Part shown: positions 56,454-64,000 of the stretch, one piece after another | Layout: each line of letters opens with the position of its first letter | Numbering within the stretch: the first letter of the stretch is position 1 | NCBI GenBank assembly: GCA_023014335.1 | Contig: JAECYW010000015.1 | Coordinates: forward strand, 186,001-250,000 | Direction of reading: 5' to 3' | Origin: Galerina marginata | Taxonomy: Eukaryota > Basidiomycota > Agaricomycetes > Agaricales > Galerinaceae | DNA: 64,000 nt | Program-made: the position numbers and the translations under genes | Notes under the pieces: model-generated | Seen by the model: only the letters and a program-made list of their open reading frames with translations | What the model was told of the DNA's origin: nothing | The model's database searches: none

Positions 56454-56792
56454 CTAGCAATGTCGGCCGCCTCCACCCCCGCCCCCACCTCCACCGTGAC
56501 CGCCTCCACCACCACCGCCGCCTCCTCCTCCTCCTCCTCCTCCTCCTCCTCCACCGCCACCAGAGTATCCTCCTCCTCCTCCGCCGCCGCCACCGGAGTG
56601 TCCTCCTCCTCCTCCTCCTCCACCGCCACCGGAGTGTCCTCCTCCTCCTCCACCACCACCACCACCGGAGTATCCTCCTCCTCCTCCTCCTCCTCCTCCT
56701 CCTCCTCCTCCTCCTCCTCCTCCACCGCCACCCCCGCCCCCACCACCCCCGCCGCCGCCACCTCCGCCACCATGTTGGCTATAATGAGACAT
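56454..56792 (-). CDS. Polyglycine protein, array member 7 (MSHY type)
   Basis: 112 residues starting MSHYSQHGGGG. Very long glycine runs are separated by YSGGG and HSGGG spacers at regular intervals, ending GGGRHC. A single cysteine is the last residue. The stop is followed after 4 nt by GTAAGT (donor at 56449), exactly as in member 6. TATAAAAT lies 79 bp upstream. Member 7 is longer than member 6 because of extra glycine blocks, including a run of about 15 GGA/AGG triplets (CCT on the plus strand, 56674-56722) that may vary in length between strains. Function unknown. Confidence 0.65.
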   Translation of the reverse strand: MSHYSQHGGGGGGGGGGGGGGGGGGGGGGGGGGGGGGGGGYSGGGGGGGGGGHSGGGGGGGGGGHSGGGGGGGGGYSGGGGGGGGGGGGGGGGGGGGGHGGGGGGGGGGRHC

Positions 56793-56870
56793 TGATAATA
56801 GTGTTCTGTTGAGAGCTATTCAACTGTTGGGTACACTGGAAGCTTGATGAACTGGTGACTCTCGTGGTCT

Positions 56871-56878
56871 ATTTTATA
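56871..56878 (-). promoter_or_regulatory. TATA box of array member 7
   Basis: TATAAAAT on the minus strand, 79 bp upstream of the ATG at 56792. Confidence 0.6.
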
Positions 56879-57053
56879 GCTAAGTTTGAAACGAAGGAGA
56901 TTTCTAGAGACCTGTAGATACGTAAATCGTTTGTAGAGGTCAGATTGATTGGTTTGTTACATCGGCGGTATTGAATCGGAACAAGACACGACGCACCCTC
57001 ATGACTTCCGCCCAATTTACACGCCGGATTGCTTCGACGAACAAAGAAAGGCG

Positions 57054-57173
57054 ATGGCTGCTAAGCACAAACAAACGTTCATGACGGATGTCAATAGTAA
57101 GATGTCGTTCTGTGGAAGAATGTCCAGTTTGGCTGGATTAGGCAACCGGGGTTTTCCCATTCCGGAGTTATAA
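57054..57173 (+). CDS. Short conserved ORF in duplication copy 2 (ends IPEL)
   Basis: 39 residues, MAAKHKQTFMTDVNSKMSFC to GFPIPEL. Counterpart of the ORF at 53771-53899. Three residues shorter through in-frame losses in the tryptophan/glycine part. An open frame continues upstream to about 56949, but that part is not conserved with copy 1. Confidence 0.4.
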   Translation: MAAKHKQTFMTDVNSKMSFCGRMSSLAGLGNRGFPIPEL

Positions 57174-57179
57174 TAATAA

Positions 57180-57378
57180 CGCGCCCATGTTTATACAAAC
57201 AACTTCTTTGGGAGTCTGAACGCGCCACCGGCGAAGACATGAATAGCACCACCATATCGATGCGAGGGCTGGTGTGCTCTAACCCTTCTGCCCAAACTAG
57301 TCATTATGGGAGTGTGTTCCCCGACAGATTGCCCGGAGAGGAGTCGGGCCGCTTGTTTGTATAAATAATGGCACATTG
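57180..57378. mobile_element. Small inverted-repeat element in duplication copy 2
   Basis: TTTATACAAACAA at 57190-57202 is repeated in inverted form at 57353-57365, with partly matching bases outside (GCGCCCATG against GTGCCATTA). The stretch is absent from duplication copy 1, so it was inserted after the duplication or lost from copy 1. No target duplication is clear. Confidence 0.45.
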
Positions 57379-59127
57379 TCGGGAATTTTCGAAAGTGGCT
57401 AGGGTCTTGCAGTTAGCCGGAACGCTGCCATAACATGATTTACACATCGCGGCTAAGTATTCAGCTTGAAAACTAAGTCCACATCACCACCACGCACCAC
57501 TGCATCAATACTTGGTTAGTAACACACATCGGTTGGACAAATACTAGTACCTGGCATTGTCCAATGGCTTGAAGAGTGACATCGTGGAAGCTCATACTCA
57601 AAGGTCGCAAGGCTATGCTAGATTGTACCTACGGAAACAAATGACGGAGGCAAAAATTCCCCGATTTATTTTCAGCTTTTGTCCATCCTTCTCAAATATT
57701 CGTGTGTGGGACCTCAGGTTGAAGCAACAAATTCACGTGTCCCTCGCCATTAGTCGATAAGATATAATGACCTGTCGTCATTTTTTTCACCTTTGCTGCC
57801 ACGAACTGCCAGCGTTTTCCTACCAGAAAGTCCGAGAGAGTTACTCCCTTGTCTTCTGCTTCGATGTCATAGTCGGCGCTGAAACGGTGATTCAGATTAT
57901 GGATTTTTGCTAATTATATATTGAATTGGGAGACAGCTCCCAAGTCCAAATGCCGACTTGAATGCACAGAGATTCACGCCGAACTGATGGTTCCAGCCTG
58001 TAGGGCCGTTTTCCGTTCAATCATCCTAGAACCCTCACCGTGGAGTCCATAAATACAACTGCCATTAGGAACAACGGTGAACACACCTTACACGGGCTAA
58101 TTTGTCTTCCGACTCTGACAAGCGGAGAGTGAAGCAAATGAAGAGACGTGAGTCCTAACAGACGACTGAACCTAAGTGGACAGCTTACAAGCGCCTAAAA
58201 TTACAGGTATCTCGATTTGGGTTTGAGCTTATCGATCTTATCTCCTGGACAGATCATTAAATTGCGGGGCCTTCCGCAATGGGAGTCAAAATAATTCATG
58301 TGCCCTCACACAACCCACTCGCCGATTGGGAGTCCTCCGAAGTGTGCTCATCCACCTATAAACCAGCTACCCATCCCGTTCCCACAACAAGATAAGCGCC
58401 CGTAACGGCCGACCGGCCTGTCTTCAACTTCTGAGGTTCAACCTCATGAGCTATGGCCTGAAGTCAACCATTTATTCCCCGAGTCATATTAGTATTACGC
58501 AAGCTCAAATGGCTTTCCGTTGACGTCCAGTAGAACGTTCCTTGCTTGTATGACAAGTTGCATGAATCACAGCAAGTCCCGGCCTGCTGCTGGCAACGTG
58601 GAGAGGTCGTGGCCAGTCAGCCAGATCCACCCCTCCTCCCCGTAAACCATTTTGGTAGCGAACCTGTGCAAACCAGAGTGGTATTATTTAGCACATACTC
58701 AGGAGTACTAATGGACCCAAAATGGACCGCCGGTATTGATGGAAGTCCATTTTCCAAGGGAGTTTTGCTTTGGTTTTGCTTGACCCAGGGAGTGAAGTGA
58801 AGATACAATACTCCTTCCAATGGGAGGCAGTAGAATCAGGACTAGATATCCCTTACCTCATGCCTACCGGTTTGAAGCCTGCAGACGCGTTGAGAATTTG
58901 TTACGAAAGCTATTCGCCGTTCGCATTTCAGGAGGAGTTTGGTCGTGTTTGCGTTCTCACGTGCAGACGCAGTGCTTCTGCCTCGTTCAAGTTACTGATG
59001 GCGCAGCTGTCCCCGAAAATTACATGTCATTTCGTTTCACACCTGCATGCCCATGATGGACTTGTGGTGACCTTGAAGTTCACTCATTCCGACGCCTTAT
59101 TACAAAGACTCGGCTTAGGCCAACCAT
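57379..59127. other. Intergenic region with AAGCGCC sites
   Basis: No intact gene. AAGCGCCT at 58189-58196 and AAGCGCCC at 58394-58401 mark the right side of the glycine-rich array. Sequence at 58617-58820 has the look of degenerate repeat DNA, but I cannot assign it. Confidence 0.4.
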
Positions 59128-61146
59128 ATGGCTCCTCAAACCAACAAACTCCCGGAATCTTCAACCACCAGTGCCCAACGACCTCAGGGATCATTTTCTG
59201 TCAAGTTTACTGTGAAAGCGGCACTTGTTCTCTTCCTTGCATACGCAGCTGGATATTATAACGTTGTTCATCTCAACCTTTCTTTGCCACGGTGGATTAC
59301 AAGTCGAAATAAACATGTCATTTGTCGCCCGCCACTACCACCTCTAAAGACGCAGGCGCTCGACCTAAACGACTATCACATTCGACGTGCTTCATATAAA
59401 CTTGACGCGTCACTGAGAGAGCTTGCCTCTTTGGATGACCTTAACAGCGTCGCTGTCGCTGTAGTCACACCGGATGGACCGGTATTCTCCAAAGGCTATG
59501 GTGTCAGACGCGCAAATGAAACCGGTGCTCGACGAGGCCAGGTCGACGAGAACACCATCTATCGTCTCGCTTCTGTTTCCAAGATGTTCACCGTGCTGGA
59601 GCTGTGGATTCTGAAAGAGAGAGGTGCTTTAGAGTGGTATGTTACACCCTGTATGAGCTTCGTCATTCTAACATCCCTTATTCTTCGCAAGGGATGACGA
59701 CATCACGAAGTACTTGCCTGAGTTCCGTTATTTCCCTGGAGGCTGGGCGGAACACCAAAATTCACATCTTGAATACCCCAATCGTCCTTCCGAACCGATA
59801 ACACTTCGGCAAATAGCGTCTCATATGTCGGGTATACCACGAGATTTTCCTCCCGCATTGCTTTGGGACTGGCCAAATAGCATGAAGGGATCCGGTCTAC
59901 CACATTACAACGGACGGCCAACTCCTTCAGAGAATGAAATTTTCCAAGCAATTCAGTCATTTCCTCTCGCTAATGATCCATATTCTCCACCTCTGTACTC
60001 GAACACCGGCTATGCGCTTCTTGGGATGGCAGCCCTTGCCGCCCACCGAGCACAAGGAGGTCAGGCGTCGACTTTCTCGGACCTCATTCAACAAGATATC
60101 TTTGAGCCACTTGGTCTGAATGGAAGCTCGTTCCTCGTTACAAACGAGAACAGAGCCCAGGTGGCTGTTTCATTCTATGACAGTGATGAAATAGTGAATC
60201 ACTTTACTTCGCTTTCCCTTGTTGACTTTTCTCATCATTCATCGCAGGACGTAGACCTCGGCACCATGAACCCCTCTTACGGACAACTGTCCTCGGTAGC
60301 AGACCTGACGAAAGTTATGCAAACATTCTTGGATTCGTCAAATCCAGAGAGCCTTATCTCTCCATATAGTCTAAGGGAGTGGTTAAGGCCCACGCATGCG
60401 TGGATGGATGACATGACGGAGGTAGGGTTGTTGTGGGAGATCCTCAAGATACCCGACTCATATGACCGACGACAACGGGTCTATCAGAAAAGTATGTAAT
60501 TTTTCCTTTCATTATGCTCGGGGGTAACATGCGTTTTACAGTGGGCGAATTCATGGGACAAAACTCTGGTTTCGCGTTCAACCCCACATCGTCATTTGGG
60601 ATCGTCGTTCTCATGACAGGCGTGTACGGCGACACAGAAAAAGTCATAACAAATGCCTTCCAATATTTCCAGCCAGCCTTTGACGCCATCCACGAAAGGG
60701 GTACCAAAAAATTGTACGCCGGCACTTGGAAATCGGAAGAGTCGAACAGCACGGCTGTCATCAGCGTCACAGACGGTTCTCTGTGGATGGACAAGTTCAC
60801 CTTGCAAGGGAGCGACATACTCGCCGTTCTGCGTGATGATTACCCGGAAAAGGTTGCTCTCACATATACAGGGAGAGATGAAGAATTTCGGTGAGTTGAC
60901 CTGGCGATTCATTGGATAATCGATTATTGATTATCCGTTCATAGGCTTGCCAAGGGGTACAGACCGTATACTGGAAAAGCCCACTACGGGTGCATGCCTT
61001 TTTGGGTCATCAACGATCCAGGACATTCTCCCCGTGGAGCTCCTGTTGATATTATCTATTTTGTTGACCACGAGGACGGAACGAGGACGCTCGAGGTACC
61101 CTCGTCTGGAATCTCTTTGAAACGTGTTCGCCCCTGTGGGCTTTGA
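59128..61146 (+). CDS. Membrane-anchored beta-lactamase-like serine hydrolase, tandem copy 1
   Basis: Five exons (59128-59636, 59692-60193, 60248-60491, 60542-60890, 60945-61146) give 601 residues. A transmembrane anchor at about 27-48 (TVKAALVLFLAYAAGYYNVV) precedes the hydrolase domain. The SxxK catalytic motif is S149-V-S-K152 in RLASVSKMFTVLELW. The Tyr of the YxN motif is Y272 in PLYSNTGYALLGMA. LRQIASHMSGIPRDFPP and DIFEPLGLNGSSF are typical of the class C beta-lactamase/penicillin-binding-protein-like family (LACTB-type). A C-terminal beta domain (residues about 450-600) contains YAGTWKSEE and LEVPSSG. Fungal members act as esterases or peptidases. Substrate unknown; not evidence of antibiotic resistance. 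Intron 2 (60194-60247) is 54 nt and stop-free. Confidence 0.85.
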
Positions 61147-61476
61147 GTTTGCCACCTGTTCGGTTGTTTGCTTTCGATTTGCTATCTCAATGCTTTATAA
61201 TAGCACTGTGCTTTTGTATACAATTTCTATAATCTATGAAGCTCATCTTCGTTGGAATTACTTTGAAGGTTAACAAGGATATTGAGTAGTTATAAACCTG
61301 CACCCTACGTCATCCTGAGTTTGCGGCCGGGCGACCAGCGTCTATATGTTGTTTGAATCCCACGGGACCTCCAATCAGGCTGCCAACTTGCAGCGTCATC
61401 TTAGCGTCATTCTTCTGATCTACCAACTGGACCTTGGGGCGAGGCGCACCCTATATTAAGCTCGACTTTCAGCTTC
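61147..61476. other. Short spacer between tandem hydrolase genes
   Basis: 330 bp holding the 3' end of the first hydrolase gene and the promoter of the second. A CTATATTAAG word at 61451-61460 lies 17 bp before the ATG. Confidence 0.4.
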
Positions 61477-63500
61477 ATGAACTTCATGAACTCACTTGCG
61501 CGGGCTACCAGTACTGGACGTGGCCTTTATCTCTGGTTAACGAACATGCACTCCGATACCCCCTTCAAAATCTTTCTGACATTCTGCCTAGCGTATCTCG
61601 CTGGCCACTATAACCTCTTTGCTCTCGTCGCACCTTGGCGATGGAAGAAAGAAAGTGAAAAGAATGATGTTCCGGAAACGTTTCATCCAGAACTGCCTCC
61701 CTTATTGACCCCACCATCAGCAGATGAACCTGCCATCCAGGAAGCCTCACGTAAACTCGATGTCCGGCTCCAAAAGCTACACGCAGGAGGATTAGTTCAA
61801 GGATTGAACGTGGTAGTAGTAACCGCCAATGGCCCCATCTTCTCGAAGGGATATGGTGCTGTAAACACCGATGAAAATGACCCAGAAAAACGCAAGGATG
61901 TGGACGAAAACACCATTTTTCGCATTTCTTCCCTCACCAAACTGTTCACTACTCTTCAGCTGTGGATGCTGAAGGAGAAAGGCGCCATTTCTTGGTATGT
62001 CGCATTTTGTCTCCAAGATTCTCAATGCTAGAACATTATTGTCAGGGACGATGACATCAAAAAATATCTTCCCCAATTCTCTTACACTCCCGGAAGTTGG
62101 GAGCAGTATTTGAAACGAGATCCAATCAGGTTTGAATCTCCAACAGAACCAATTACTCTCCGACAGATTGCGGCGCACATCGCTGGCATTCCTCGGGACT
62201 TTCCTCCACCGCAGATTCCGGAATTCCCTGAGAACATGGACGGCGCTGGACTTCCTCATTACCACACCAAATCCATTCCAACAGAAGACGAAATTTTAGA
62301 TGCTATCAAGACATTCCCGCTCTCTAATATACCTTACTATCAGCCTCTGTATTCAAACACTGGATATGCTCTCCTGGGGATGGCTTGCATGGTTGCTAAC
62401 TCCGCTCATGAGGGCGCCTCTTCGCCCAAGTCATTTCCGGAGCTCATTCGTCGAGATATTTTTGAACCTCTAGGAATGAATTCTAGCTCGTTTCGTCTTG
62501 CGGATCAAGATAAGCCTCGGGTTGCAGTAGCTTGTACCGACAATGATGATCTCGTCAGTTAAATATCTCTTTGGTGGTTTTATTGCGGGACTCTCATCTT
62601 TTTTTTTTTGCTAGGACGTGGATTTAAAAGCGTTGAATCCCTCCTACGGTGTGCTTACTAGTGCTGCCGACCTCGTAAAATTAATGAAGACCTTTCTGGA
62701 CCCGACTCGTCGCGATTGCCTCATCTCTCCATACATTCTCAGGCAATGGTTGAGACCGGTGCACGCATGGATCGACGACCTGACTGAAGTCGGTCTTCTC
62801 TGGGAGATACTTAAAATACCTGCCGCATTTGGTCGACGTCAGCGAATATATCAAAAATGTGCGCCTCTTCATCATCATCTTAGCCACCGACTAACGGGAA
62901 ATGATCCAGTGGGCGAATTTAATGGACACTATTCTGCCTTTGCGTTCAACCCAACGTCTTCGTTCGGAGTCATCGTTCTCATGACAGGATCGTATAGAGA
63001 CACGGAAAGCATCGTGATCGAAGCCTTCAAACATTTTCAGCCGGTGTTCGAAGACTTCCAAACTCAAGCCGCAATAAATACATATTCCGGGACTTGGAGA
63101 TCAGAAGATGGTAAGAGCGAGGCAGTGATTAGTGTCGTCGAGGGCTCCATGTGGCTAGATAAATATTCGTTAAATGGCAACGACCTTCTCGCAATTCTCC
63201 GCGATGATAAACCAGAGAAGATAGCTCTCGCTCCAACAGGGAGGGAACGAGAATTTAGGTGAGCACCTGTCCGATTATTATATCACAACAGAAGGAATAC
63301 TGACAACTTCACTCGTAAGACTTGCGAAGGGATATCGACCTGTGACTGGTTGGAGACATTATGGATGCATGTCGTACTGGGTCATTGGCAGTCCTGGGCA
63401 TGCTCGCGGTGCACCCGTTGACTTGATTTATTTCGCACAACATCCTGGTGGAATGACACTTGAGATTCCCTCTGTAGAGACCTCATTAAAACGTGTATAG
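61477..63500 (+). CDS. Membrane-anchored beta-lactamase-like serine hydrolase, tandem copy 2
   Basis: Five exons (61477-61994, 62046-62553, 62615-62858, 62910-63258, 63320-63500) give 599 residues. Exon boundaries are at the same codons and phases as in copy 1, and exons 3 and 4 have identical lengths (244 and 349 nt). Transmembrane anchor at about 30-50 (FKIFLTFCLAYLAGHYNLF). SxxK is S152-L-T-K155 and YxN is Y275-S-N277. It shares LRQIAAHIAGIPRDFPPP, PLYSNTGYALLGMA and WRSEDGKSEAVISV with copy 1. Divergence is substantial (N-terminal linker and C-terminus differ), so the duplication is not recent. Intron 3 (62859-62909, 51 nt) is stop-free. Several in-frame starts (61477, 61486) are possible. 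Confidence 0.85.
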
Positions 63501-64000
63501 GCCTTTAACACTCTGGGCTAATTATTTAGCGTGAGTAGTGGCTTGATCGTTCCATCGTTTCCGCAGTCAATCGTAATCCTATATCGCTAGTGTTATCAAA
63601 CCGGATAAACATCGAATTCAGGTAGATTACGCCTACTCGAGTATAACGAAGAGCTAATTATAAAGGAGTCAACATAACGAAACGAAAAAGAGATAAGTAC
63701 TCGTAGTTCTAGTAGGCGACGCTTCAAACTGATCCCAAATTCTACAAAGTCGCGGGATTGTGAGATAGGTCTATCTACACAAAAAATAGTCCAAGCGATT
63801 TGATGTGCTGAGGTACCGTTTGGGAGCGCCGTTGAATAATCTATTCAAAACTGAGCACGCGTCGCCTTTGGGGAACAAAAGAAAAGCAATTACCTGACGT
63901 CTTATACCCCGCGATAACCAAGTGGTTGGACTTGGCGGTTGTAGCAGCTGTTTGATATGTAGCTGATCCCACAATTGGGATCACCGCAGCCCAAGCAGCC
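63501..64000. other. Window end, no recognised gene
   Basis: 500 bp after the second hydrolase gene. No gene supported. Confidence 0.35.

Larger units (their letters stand above)
56270..58045. repeat. Segmental duplication, copy 2
   Basis: Second copy of the block at 53090-54240, lengthened by an inverted-repeat insert at about 57180-57378 and by about 330 bp of unique sequence at 57630-57960. Confidence 0.7.

Noticed and set aside
56460..56812. Plus-strand His/Leu/Arg or Ser/Thr repeats over the polyglycine gene
   Set aside because: Only the minus strand has the TATA box and the MSHY/MSRY start shared by both duplication copies.
59128..63500. Reading the hydrolase pair as antibiotic-resistance beta-lactamases
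   Set aside because: The fold is shared with many fungal esterases and peptidases. The membrane anchor and C-terminal domain do not fit secreted resistance enzymes.

Overview
This window reads as nuclear DNA of a mushroom-forming basidiomycete (Agaricomycetes). The protein-coding genes are split by many short introns (mostly 48-75 nt, GT-AG). There are several F-box genes, a BTB/POZ gene and a decayed Plavaka-type transposase, and the intergenic DNA is AT-richer than the exons. I saw no rRNA, tRNA, CRISPR or bacterial-type operon. Exon-intron models were built by hand from splice signals, reading-frame continuity and family resemblance. Coordinates given are whole-gene spans, with exons in the text. 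No database search was possible.

Left part (1-8 kb): the 5' end of a BTB/POZ gene (minus strand, cut by the window edge) is followed by three tandem, intact F-box paralogues with identical internal exon lengths. Decayed BTB fragments lie between them, so a roughly 2.6-kb BTB/F-box module appears to have been amplified. Middle part (8-38 kb): mostly single-copy genes. In order they are a Nudix hydrolase, a caleosin, a P-loop kinase of the uridine-kinase/YFH7 type, a GH71/99-like protein with a very long disordered tail, a zinc-finger regulator, an RSC1/2-like bromodomain-BAH chromatin subunit, a secreted single-pass membrane protein, a FabG-like SDR with an 11-nt micro-exon, another F-box gene and a Ser/Pro-rich orphan.

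Mobile DNA: a 618-bp hAT-type MITE with perfect 8-bp target duplications (34.8-35.4 kb), a 383-bp Tc1/mariner-type MITE with TA duplication that splits an F-box-family pseudogene (39.4-39.8 kb), a small inverted-repeat element (57.2 kb) and a decayed Plavaka-like transposase (54.3-55.8 kb).

The most unusual region is 43-57 kb, which holds seven small glycine-rich genes. Three are clearly collagen-like (Gly-Ala-Pro/Gly-Gln-Pro triplets), one is mixed, and three are nearly pure polyglycine. None shows a signal peptide. Each has a strong TATA box at a consistent distance from its ATG, and two have 5'-leader introns. Motifs of the form AAGCGCC(T/C), sometimes as perfect inverted repeats, recur between them. 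Two members (53.3 and 56.5 kb) lie in a segmental duplication that also carries a conserved short opposite-strand ORF. This array is the best candidate in the window for an undescribed system. Its function is unknown.

Right part (59-63.5 kb): a tandem pair of membrane-anchored serine beta-lactamase-like hydrolases with the same exon structure.
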